From NCBI GenBank assembly GCA_016234595.1, contig JACRBG010000009.1, positions 1-48,903 of the forward strand: a stretch of 48,903 nt of DNA. Direction: 5' to 3'. The stretch comes from Chloroflexota bacterium (GTDB taxonomy: Bacteria; Chloroflexota; Anaerolineae; Aggregatilineales; J027). The position numbers were made by a program, and so were the translations under genes. The notes under the pieces were generated by a model. The model made no database searches, was not told the origin of the DNA, and saw only the letters and a program-made list of their open reading frames with translations. Of this stretch, positions 7,381 to 15,315 are shown piece by piece (within the stretch, counting starts at the first letter, position 1; each line of letters opens with the position of its first letter).

Positions 7381-9783
7381 ATGGAAGGTTTTTATTCTGC
7401 GGTTTCATTGGTGGTCATCATCCCCCTCTTTGGGATGTTGATTAACCTCTTTTTTGGCAAGAAGCTGGGTGAAAAAGGTGCCGGATTTATTGCGGTATGT
7501 GCCAGCGCGTTTGCCTTTGTGATTGCGCTCCTGTTGTGGGCCACACTGGTCAATCAGGATTACGCTCCGGCAATCGTGAATGCGCCACTGATTCACTCAT
7601 GGATTTATATCCCATCAGCGGGGATTGACATCCCATGGCAGTTCCGGGTAGACACCCTAAGCGTCACGATGATGTTGGTGGTCACCGGAGTTGGGACGCT
7701 CATCCACATTTATGCCACTGGGTATATGCACGGGGATGAACGCTTCCCACGCTTTTTTGTCTATCTCAATTTGTTTTTGATGTTCATGCTAATTCTTGTA
7801 ACGGGCAACAACCTGTTGGTGATGTTCGTGGGCTGGGAAGGCGTGGGTTTGTGTTCGTTCCTGTTGATCGGTTTCTGGTTTGATAAACCGGGCAAACATC
7901 CCACCGAAGGCACAGTTGGTTGGGCCAATAGTAACGCGGCCCGTAAGGCGTTTATCGTCAACCGTATTGGTGACTTTGGCTTGCTGATGGGCATTTTCTT
8001 GACCTTCTGGACGTTTGGCACGCTGGATTATTACAAACCTAACGAGGTCATCCATCTAGAACATGAGGCAGGCCCACCACCCGTTTTTGCCGTTGAAGGG
8101 ACTGCTACGGAAGGTGAAGCCACGGCTGAAGGAACTCCTGCCGAATCCGGCAGTGAAATTCACGGTATCTATACACAGGCCGAACTGTGGTTTGAAGAAG
8201 GCAATCATCACGTCAAGTTTGGTTCGATAGACCTCGACTTTGATGCGGTGGTCACGCTCATCACCCTGTTCTTCCTATTGGGGGCGACAGGCAAGAGTGC
8301 CCAGATTCCTCTCTTTGTTTGGCTACCGGACGCAATGGCTGGCCCAACCCCCGTCAGCGCCTTGATTCATGCTGCAACGATGGTGACAGCGGGTATTTAC
8401 ATGATGGTGCGGTCAAATTCGTTTTTCTATCACTCCGACCTCACCTCATTTATCGTGACGATTATCGGGATTTCAACCGCGATGGCGGCTGGGTTTATGG
8501 CGCTAGGCCAATGGGACATCAAGAAAGTGCTGGCGTATTCAACCGTTAGCCAATTAGGGTTCATGGTCGCCGCTGTGGGTCTAGGGGCGTATGCCGCCGC
8601 GATGTTCCACCTTGTGACCCATGCGTTCTTCAAAGCGCTGTTGTTCCTCGGCTCTGGCTCGGTCATTCATGCGATGGAACATGGACACCACCACGCCCAC
8701 GAACATGGTCATGATGCACACGCCGAGCATCTCGACGAAGAACATTCTGAACATCATGAGCACGACGATGAACATGAAGCAGAACAGGCCCATGGTCATG
8801 ATGAAGAATTTGATCCCCAAGATATGCGCAATATGGGTGGTCTATGGAACAAGATGGGTGTTACCTTCTGGTCCTATTTGGTAGGTGCACTAGCCTTGGC
8901 TGGTATTTTCCCATTGGCAGGTTTCTGGTCAAAAGATGAAATCATTGCAGATGCCTTTACCGTCGGTTTTGATGAAGGCGAATTAAAGGGTTATCTGGCA
9001 ATCGCTGTATTACTCGCCGCCGCTGCGATGACTGCCTTCTATACATGGCGTCAAGTCTGCCTCGTATTTTTTGGCAAGCCACGCACTGAAGCCGCCGAAC
9101 ATGCGCCTGAAAGTTCAGTCTTGATGACGACTCCACTGGCAATTTTAGCGATAGGGACGTTCCTCATTGGATTCATCATTAACGCGCCAAAGGGCTTCCC
9201 CATATTTGGGTGGCTATTTGGGGAGCATCGGTTTACGTTGTTCCTTGAAGAAAGTGTCATCCATGCCCATGCTGGATCGTTCAATTGGTTGATGGCGATT
9301 TTGGCAACGGGCATCGCCCTAGCCATGATTGGATTGGCGGACTCGAAATATCGGAAACCGATGCCCATTCCGATGGAAAAAGATCCATTGGAGGAAGGAC
9401 AGTTCCAACCCCTATTCGCGCTGTCAAATGCCAAACTCTATTGGGACGAATCGTATTTCAAATACATCGTCTATCCGTTCCAACGGGCGTCGCGTTTCCT
9501 TGCCAATACCATTGACTGGGATTTCTGGCATAACTTTGTGCATGACCGCCTTATCGGTCAGGGCTTCCAAGGGGCGGCAGATTTCATCAGCCAGCCTATT
9601 GATCGCCAAGTGGTAGATAAAGGCTTTATGTCGCTGGCAAGTGGTGTTTTGGCGGCGGGGTCACGGCTGCGCAAGATACAAACTGGCTATGTGCGTACTT
9701 ATGCGCTCTCACTGATGATGGGCGTATTGTTAGTCATCGTAATTATTCTGTTTCCCACGCTGCGTGATCTGCTGGGAATTTAG
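7381..9783 (+). CDS. nuoL: NADH-quinone oxidoreductase subunit L with His-rich loop
   Basis: The distal antiporter-like proton-pumping subunit. At 800 residues it is longer than the common 610-660. The family core is obvious: VGWEGVGLCSFLLIGFWF, LPDAMAGPTPVSALIHAATM, STVSQLGFMVAAVG, and a C-terminal lateral-helix region ending in a hydrophobic anchor. Two insertions explain much of the extra length. One (about residues 222-278) is acidic with Glu/Thr/Ala-rich repeats. The other (about 429-482), between SGSVIHAM and DPQDMRNMGGL, holds about 20 His plus many Asp/Glu. The loop position is one where many bacteria have a short variable stretch. Metal or proton buffering by the His-rich loop is speculation. 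Confidence 0.96.
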   Translation: MEGFYSAVSLVVIIPLFGMLINLFFGKKLGEKGAGFIAVCASAFAFVIALLLWATLVNQDYAPAIVNAPLIHSWIYIPSAGIDIPWQFRVDTLSVTMMLVVTGVGTLIHIYATGYMHGDERFPRFFVYLNLFLMFMLILVTGNNLLVMFVGWEGVGLCSFLLIGFWFDKPGKHPTEGTVGWANSNAARKAFIVNRIGDFGLLMGIFLTFWTFGTLDYYKPNEVIHLEHEAGPPPVFAVEGTATEGEATAEGTPAESGSEIHGIYTQAELWFEEGNHHVKFGSIDLDFDAVVTLITLFFLLGATGKSAQIPLFVWLPDAMAGPTPVSALIHAATMVTAGIYMMVRSNSFFYHSDLTSFIVTIIGISTAMAAGFMALGQWDIKKVLAYSTVSQLGFMVAAVGLGAYAAAMFHLVTHAFFKALLFLGSGSVIHAMEHGHHHAHEHGHDAHAEHLDEEHSEHHEHDDEHEAEQAHGHDEEFDPQDMRNMGGLWNKMGVTFWSYLVGALALAGIFPLAGFWSKDEIIADAFTVGFDEGELKGYLAIAVLLAAAAMTAFYTWRQVCLVFFGKPRTEAAEHAPESSVLMTTPLAILAIGTFLIGFIINAPKGFPIFGWLFGEHRFTLFLEESVIHAHAGSFNWLMAILATGIALAMIGLADSKYRKPMPIPMEKDPLEEGQFQPLFALSNAKLYWDESYFKYIVYPFQRASRFLANTIDWDFWHNFVHDRLIGQGFQGAADFISQPIDRQVVDKGFMSLASGVLAAGSRLRKIQTGYVRTYALSLMMGVLLVIVIILFPTLRDLLGI

Positions 9784-9804
9784 GTTGCTGGGAGTTATTG
9801 ACGG

Positions 9805-11340
9805 ATGCAACTCGAAACTACAGGCGTTTCGCTAACAAGCGTCACTCTCTTTGCGCCGATGGTCGGCTTCTTTATTCTGCTGGTGTTAAACAAGCTGAGT
9901 GAAGAGCGCGTGAAATGGGGAGCGCTTATTACCTCCCTCATTACCCTCGGCCTCTCAATTTTGCTGCTGGCCCAGTTTAAGAGTGACACAACGGGCCTGC
10001 AATCAGAGCATGTCGCAAAATGGATTCCCACCTTTGGAATTTATTATCATGTGGCGGTAGATGGGATCAGCATTTGGCTGGTCATGTTGACAACGTTCAT
10101 CATGCCACTGGCGATTCTGATTTCCTTCAACATGGTGCATGAGCGCATCCGCCTCTACTATATGTTCATGCTGCTCATCGAATTTGCGATGCTCGGTGTG
10201 TTCGTGGCGCAGGACATGTTCATGTTCTATGTGTTCTGGGAACTGACCCTTGTGCCGATGTACTTCCTGATCGGGATTTGGGGCGGTGAAGAACGACGGT
10301 ACGCCGCAGTCAAGTTCTTCCTGTACACGATGGCCGGGTCAATTTTGATGCTATTGGCGATTGTGTGGCTGGGGAACAAAGCAGGTACCTTTGATGTGAA
10401 GGTCATCACCCAGATGGTGCAAGATGGCACATTGACCTTCAGCCGCGATACAGAACGTCTGCTCTTTGTGGGCTTCTTCCTCGCGTTTGCCATCAAAGTT
10501 CCGCTGTGGCCGCTGCACTCGTGGTTGCCGGACGCACACGTCCAAGCGCCAACCGCTGGCTCGATCATCCTAGCAGGTATCTTGCTGAAATTGGGGACTT
10601 ACGGGTTGATCCGGTTTAATCTCGGCTTCTTCCCAAATGCCGCCGCCGATTTCGCTCCTTGGATTGCAGCCCTCGCGGTCATCGGCATTATCTATGGCGC
10701 GTGGGTGGCCTATGCCCAAACTGATGTCAAGAAATTGGTCGCCTATACCTCGGTCAGCCACCTCGGCTTCGTGGTATTGGGGATTTTCTCGCTGACCAGC
10801 AGTGGCATACAAGGCGCAGTGTTGCAAATGGTCAATCACGGCATCAGCACGGGTGGCTTGTTCGCGCTCGTGGGGATTTTGTATGACCGCCGCCACACCA
10901 AAGCCATCAATGCCTTCGGTGGAATTTGGAAGGTCATGCCTGTGTTCAGCGGCATTGCCTTGGTGGTCTCGCTATCCAGCATGGGCTTACCCAGCTTAAA
11001 TGGCTTCGTCGGTGAATTCACAATTTTGCTTGGTTCGGCCAGTTCCGAAGTGTTGAGCATCTGGTTCACAGCGATTGCGACCCTCGGTGTCATTTTGGCG
11101 GCTGTCTATACCCTGTTTATGTTTAACAAGGTATTTATGGGGCCATTGGACAAGAAGGAAAATCAGGAACTCGAAGACCTGACATGGGGCAAGAATTGGA
11201 CAGAATTGGGTGCTTTGGTGCCACTGCTCATCATGATTTTTGTGATTGGCCTCTACCCCCGTCCGTTCTTTGAACTGATGGATGGTTCGGTCGGGCATCT
11301 GGTCAATTTTGTCCATACAGTCGCGGTTGCCGGTAAATAA
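9805..11340 (+). CDS. nuoM: NADH-quinone oxidoreductase subunit M
   Basis: A second antiporter-like proton-pumping subunit of complex I (511 residues, normal length), with about 14 hydrophobic helices. Signatures include the FWELTLVPMYFLIGIWGG segment with the membrane Glu, PLWPLHSWLPDAHVQAP, and KKLVAYTSVSHLGFVVLGIF. A GGGAG Shine-Dalgarno sequence lies about 10 bp before the ATG. The gap to nuoL is 21 bp, and it is followed by a short hairpin before nuoN. Confidence 0.97.
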   Translation: MQLETTGVSLTSVTLFAPMVGFFILLVLNKLSEERVKWGALITSLITLGLSILLLAQFKSDTTGLQSEHVAKWIPTFGIYYHVAVDGISIWLVMLTTFIMPLAILISFNMVHERIRLYYMFMLLIEFAMLGVFVAQDMFMFYVFWELTLVPMYFLIGIWGGEERRYAAVKFFLYTMAGSILMLLAIVWLGNKAGTFDVKVITQMVQDGTLTFSRDTERLLFVGFFLAFAIKVPLWPLHSWLPDAHVQAPTAGSIILAGILLKLGTYGLIRFNLGFFPNAAADFAPWIAALAVIGIIYGAWVAYAQTDVKKLVAYTSVSHLGFVVLGIFSLTSSGIQGAVLQMVNHGISTGGLFALVGILYDRRHTKAINAFGGIWKVMPVFSGIALVVSLSSMGLPSLNGFVGEFTILLGSASSEVLSIWFTAIATLGVILAAVYTLFMFNKVFMGPLDKKENQELEDLTWGKNWTELGALVPLLIMIFVIGLYPRPFFELMDGSVGHLVNFVHTVAVAGK

Positions 11341-11352
11341 GTGTGATGATTC

Positions 11353-11378
11353 ATGGGGTGATTTTCGGATTACCCCAT
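11353..11378 (+). other. hairpin between nuoM and nuoN
   Basis: ATGGGGT pairs with ACCCCAT around a 12-base centre, in the 78-bp nuoM-nuoN gap. No T-run follows, so it is more likely an mRNA processing or stability element than a terminator. Confidence 0.35.
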
Positions 11379-11418
11379 ATTAGATTCTGTAAAAATTTCG
11401 CAGGGGTAAATAAGGGCT

Positions 11419-12945
11419 ATGTTTTCAACCCCAACGTTTGATGAATTGAATGTTTGGGCCGCGCTGCCAATGATTGCGCTGGCCCTTGGCACCTGCATTT
11501 TGCTTGTTGCCGACTTGTTCATTCCCAAAGATAAAAAGGCCTATACAGCGGCATTGGCAGGCGTAGGATTGGGCGTTTCGCTTATTATCGCCCTAATCCA
11601 AGCCTCTGGTGTCGAAATCGGGGATAAGCCAACAGCGTTTCAAGGCATGTTCGTCGCCGATCAGTTCACCTATGTGGTGAATATTATCGCGCTGATGGCT
11701 GCCATCATCGGCATTATGGTGTCCTATGATTATTTGGAACGCACCGGAACAGAACGCGGTGAATTTTATACCCTGATTCTGTTCAGCACGATTGGCGCTA
11801 TGTTGATGGGATCGTCGCGTAATTTGGTGATGATTTTCGTCGCGCTTGAACTGCTCTCGATTCCGCTGTATATCCTCTCCGGCTTCCGGCGTCCTATGCT
11901 GGAAAGCGAAGAAAGCGCTATGAAATATTTCTTGCTGGGGGCGTTCTCCTCTGGCTTCTTGGTATATGGCATCGCGCTGATCTATGGGGCAACGGGCAGT
12001 TTCGATCTCGCCAATGTCTGGCAATCTGCCGTTGATATTTTGAATGGGGATGCCCCCGGTCAATTTACCCTGCTAGTCGGTATCAGCATGGTGTTAATTG
12101 CACTCAGTTTCAAAGTCGGCGCTGTACCTTTCCATATGTGGCAACCTGACGTTTATCAGGGTGCACCAACCCCCGTCACGGCTTTCATGAGCGTAACCGC
12201 CAAAACAGGTGGATTCGCCGCCATGTTGCGCGTTTTGGTGACCGGCCTCGCGGTGGTATCGGCTTCACAGGGCAAAGCGATTGATGTGTGGCAAGATGCG
12301 GTGCAAGTCATCGCTGTCTTGACGCTGATTTTGGGCAATTTTGTAGCGATCACCCAAACCGACCTCAAGCGTATGCTGGCCTATTCAAGTATCGCGCATG
12401 GGGGCTACATCCTCATCGCTATCGCCGCTGGTGGAACGCCGGGGGTTGGTAATAGTGCTGCGCAAGCCGCTTTGGTCTATTTAATGGCCTATACCTTTAC
12501 CAACATCGGGGCGTTTGCGGTGGTCATCGCGCTGGAACGCAGCGAGAAAAACACCATCACCCTCAACGACACCAAAGGCTTGGCCCAACACAGTCCATTA
12601 TTGGCTGCTGCCATGACCATTTTTATGTTGAGCCTGACAGGTGTGCCTCTAACCGCGGGCTTCATCGGCAAATTTTTTGTATTCAAAGCCGCCCTAGAAG
12701 CCAATCTTGAAGTGTTAGCCGTGATTGGTGTCTTGGTGAGTGTGGTCTCGGCCTACTACTATTTACGCATCATCGTGAATATGTATATGATCGAAGGCGA
12801 TGCCCATCCGGTGGCGGATAAACAACCCACTGCCTTACGTTCGGCCCTGTGGCTGACGGCGATGGGCACATTGATTTTAGGGATTCTGCCCTATATCATG
12901 ACCGACCTTGCCCGCGACGTGACACTGGCGATTGTCGGACGATAA
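11419..12945 (+). CDS. nuoN: NADH-quinone oxidoreductase subunit N
   Basis: The third antiporter-like proton-pumping subunit of complex I (508 residues), placed last as in most nuo operons. Typical motifs are LELLSIPLYILSGFRR, FKVGAVPFHMWQPDVYQGAP, DLKRMLAYSSIAHGGYIL and LSLTGVPLTAGFIGKFFVF. It has many hydrophobic helices and a normal length. An AAGGGC/AGGGG Shine-Dalgarno-like region precedes the ATG. A strong terminator follows directly. Confidence 0.97.
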   Translation: MFSTPTFDELNVWAALPMIALALGTCILLVADLFIPKDKKAYTAALAGVGLGVSLIIALIQASGVEIGDKPTAFQGMFVADQFTYVVNIIALMAAIIGIMVSYDYLERTGTERGEFYTLILFSTIGAMLMGSSRNLVMIFVALELLSIPLYILSGFRRPMLESEESAMKYFLLGAFSSGFLVYGIALIYGATGSFDLANVWQSAVDILNGDAPGQFTLLVGISMVLIALSFKVGAVPFHMWQPDVYQGAPTPVTAFMSVTAKTGGFAAMLRVLVTGLAVVSASQGKAIDVWQDAVQVIAVLTLILGNFVAITQTDLKRMLAYSSIAHGGYILIAIAAGGTPGVGNSAAQAALVYLMAYTFTNIGAFAVVIALERSEKNTITLNDTKGLAQHSPLLAAAMTIFMLSLTGVPLTAGFIGKFFVFKAALEANLEVLAVIGVLVSVVSAYYYLRIIVNMYMIEGDAHPVADKQPTALRSALWLTAMGTLILGILPYIMTDLARDVTLAIVGR

Positions 12946-12963
12946 ACCCATTTTCTATCAATG

Positions 12964-12995
12964 AAAAGGACAGGCTTTTGAACCTGTCCTTTTTT
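12964..12995. terminator. bidirectional intrinsic terminator (nuoN / xseA)
   Basis: AAAAGGACAGG and CCTGTCCTTTT form an 11-bp perfect stem with an 8-base loop and flanking A- and T-runs. It lies between the convergent nuoN and xseA genes and can serve both. Confidence 0.9.
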
Positions 12996-13000
12996 GATGC

Positions 13001-14284
13001 TCATTCTCCCAACTCCCGCGATTTGACGGCGGCCCGTAAACTCCCTTTATCTAACTGAATCACTACATCCACTCCCGGCGCGGCATCTTGAGCATCAGTC
13101 AAGCGTTTGCCATCGCCAGCACGGGTTACAATGGCATACCCCCGTGACAAAATGGCAAGCGGACTGTTGGCGCGTAGAGCAGCCTCTTGGGTATTCAATC
13201 GCTGGCGGGCTGTGTTCAAATTGGCGACCATGCCACGCTGCAAACGTAAGGTTAAATCATCTACACGCTGGCGATAATTTTGGATGCGGACATAGGGGGA
13301 TAAATGGCGCAGCGAACGCCCATAGGCACTTAAATCATCACGTAATTCATCTAGATGATTTTGCATAGCGTTATGAGCGCGCTCCTGCAACACTTCAACC
13401 CCATAACGCAAGGTTTCAATTTCAGGAGTGACCATCTCAGCCGCCGCCGAGGGCGTGGGGGCACGACGGTCTGAGGCAAAATCCACCAGCGTGAAATCAA
13501 TCTCATGTCCAACGCCTGTCACAATCGGCCAGCGCGAAGCAGCCACCGCCCGCACGACTCGTTCATCATTAAAACACCATAGATCTTCCAGACTGCCCCC
13601 GCCCCGTATCAGCAAAATGACATCAATATCATCCCGCCGATTGATGCGTTCGAGCGCGGCGATAATCTGCGGTGGGGCTTGCTCACCTTGTACGAGCGTT
13701 GGGCTGAGGATAATCTCGGCCACCGGAAAACGGCGACTGAGAACCTTCAATATATCTTGGAAGGCAGCGGTGGTCGGTGATGTGACTACCCCAATCCGGC
13801 GAGGGAAAAACGGGAGGGGGCGCTTGCGAGTTTCATCAAAAAGGCCTTCGGCGGCTAATTTGGCTTTGAGCAACTCTAACTGCTGATTCAGATCACCCAA
13901 ACCCGCCATTTGGATGACCTGTGCGACCAGTTGATATTCACTGCGTTGCTCATAAATGCCCACATTGCCTAGCACGACCACTTTATCGCCATGTTCTGGC
14001 AATTTGGCGAGACGGGTGACATTACTTTTCCACATCACGCATTTCAATTGGGCTTCAGGGTCTTTGATGGTAAAGTAGAGATGACCCGAGGCCGCGCGCG
14101 ACAGATTGCTGACCTCGCCTTCGACCCAGACTCCACGCAAATGGGTATCCATCTCAAATTTCAGGCGGATATAAGTCGCCAATTCGCCAACGGTATAGTG
14201 CGACGGTTCATCTTCAGGTGGCAATTCACCCGTGTCTAAAAAATCGTCATTGGGGTTCGGAGAAAAAAGTGGTAAGTTTTGCAT
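13001..14284 (-). CDS. xseA: exodeoxyribonuclease VII large subunit
   Basis: The catalytic large subunit of exonuclease VII (427 residues), which degrades single-stranded DNA to oligonucleotides with the small subunit XseB. An N-terminal OB-fold (about 25-125, VWVEGEVSNLSRAASGHLYF) is followed by the catalytic core with GVVTSPTTAAFQDIL, IRGGGSLEDLW and GVGHEIDFTLVDFASDRRAP. A long helical region then leads to a short C-terminal domain (ILSRGYAIVTR). XseB is not beside it here. A gene for a small membrane protein ends 4 bp before its start, suggesting co-transcription. Confidence 0.95.
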   Translation of the reverse strand: MQNLPLFSPNPNDDFLDTGELPPEDEPSHYTVGELATYIRLKFEMDTHLRGVWVEGEVSNLSRAASGHLYFTIKDPEAQLKCVMWKSNVTRLAKLPEHGDKVVVLGNVGIYEQRSEYQLVAQVIQMAGLGDLNQQLELLKAKLAAEGLFDETRKRPLPFFPRRIGVVTSPTTAAFQDILKVLSRRFPVAEIILSPTLVQGEQAPPQIIAALERINRRDDIDVILLIRGGGSLEDLWCFNDERVVRAVAASRWPIVTGVGHEIDFTLVDFASDRRAPTPSAAAEMVTPEIETLRYGVEVLQERAHNAMQNHLDELRDDLSAYGRSLRHLSPYVRIQNYRQRVDDLTLRLQRGMVANLNTARQRLNTQEAALRANSPLAILSRGYAIVTRAGDGKRLTDAQDAAPGVDVVIQLDKGSLRAAVKSRELGE

Positions 14285-14288
14285 TTAG

Positions 14289-14882
14289 CTATTCACTCTG
14301 ACCATTCGTTGAAGGAATTTTCGACGACACATATTTACCGAAAGCACTACCCGCCGATCCCGATGCAATAAATAACAGAAAACCAATCCATATTAATGGT
14401 GAGGAACCCTGAACAAATGGATATGGGATGTTACCAGCAGCAAACGTAGTCAGGAAACCAAGTAAACATAGGAATATTCCCAAATAAGTTCCAATTTCAA
14501 AAGGCGTGAAAAGTATAAAATAGTGTTCCGCCTTCTTTTTTATGGCTTCGGTCTGGAATGTTGTTTTTTGAAGCTGTTTATAAAAATGCGATTTTCTATT
14601 CGCATACCTTATAAGCAAATTGAATAAAGAGGCGAGAGAAACAATCCAAGCGCCCAAAAGCCCTAGTAATTTATTGTCTACAAAAACCCCAACTATTAAA
14701 ACAACACAGGCAACAGCGATTATGCCCGTAAAGATTAGCCGTAAATCAAATTCTTGGAGGGCTTGCTTTTGCTGGAATCGCGATGGATGCTCAGATCTGA
14801 TACGCTGACGATCTAGCATGTATGCCGCGAATAGGACAATACTTACCAGTCCAACAGGAATTAGGCATCCCAATATTTCCAT
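14289..14882 (-). CDS. membrane protein of unknown function
   Basis: A 197-residue protein with about five hydrophobic segments (roughly residues 3-22, 48-68, 72-92, 127-147 and 160-180) and basic loops (YANRKSHFYKQ, EAIKKKAEHY). An AGGGGTGAA Shine-Dalgarno sequence precedes the ATG. I do not recognise a family. It sits 4 bp upstream of xseA, but nothing links the two functionally. Confidence 0.75.
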   Translation of the reverse strand: MEILGCLIPVGLVSIVLFAAYMLDRQRIRSEHPSRFQQKQALQEFDLRLIFTGIIAVACVVLIVGVFVDNKLLGLLGAWIVSLASLFNLLIRYANRKSHFYKQLQKTTFQTEAIKKKAEHYFILFTPFEIGTYLGIFLCLLGFLTTFAAGNIPYPFVQGSSPLIWIGFLLFIASGSAGSAFGKYVSSKIPSTNGQSE

Positions 14883-14991
14883 TTCACCCCTTCCCCATAA
14901 ATAATGTTCCTAAATTGTACGACGTATACACCAAGATATGCTACAATTTCCAACCAGATATGAAGGAATTTATCATCTGGAGCAGTCAAAT

Positions 14992-15309
14992 ATGACCACG
15001 ACGTTCACTGAAGAGGAACGCCAAAAAATTGCACAGAAACTTGCCGGGTTAAGCTATCGCAAAGCGCGTAAAGAAATCCGCAAGATGGATGCCAAAGCGA
15101 ATCTGAAAATCTGGCGTAATGGAGCCAAAACAGGCGAAATTCATACCATGTATGAATTACCCACCCTTGGCCTAAAAATCAGCTTGGTGGAAATCGGGCA
15201 GGCGACCCCGATTGAAGACGGCAAACGTCTGAAGAAAGAATATTTTTACACCGAGGCGCGAGTCGAATCATTGGCAACACCACCAGCCCGTCAACGCCGC
15301 CGCGAATAG
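14992..15309 (+). CDS. small basic protein of unknown function
   Basis: A 105-residue protein rich in Lys and Arg. The frame opens further upstream at 14938, but the ATG at 14992 has GGAG 9 bp before it and is the likelier start. The N-terminal half is charged and helical in character (LSYRKARKEIRKMDAK). The middle (LKIWRNGAKTGEIHTMYELP) and following part look like beta strands. It has no signal peptide and no membrane segment. It ends 6 bp from the convergent kinase gene. I do not recognise a family; a nucleic-acid-binding role would be a guess from charge alone. Confidence 0.7.
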   Translation: MTTTFTEEERQKIAQKLAGLSYRKARKEIRKMDAKANLKIWRNGAKTGEIHTMYELPTLGLKISLVEIGQATPIEDGKRLKKEYFYTEARVESLATPPARQRRRE

Positions 15310-15315
15310 GCATTG

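Noticed and set aside
8581-8820. A - strand frame rich in Met/Phe/Val resembling a small membrane protein
   Set aside because: It is the antisense reading of the His/Glu-rich loop of nuoL.
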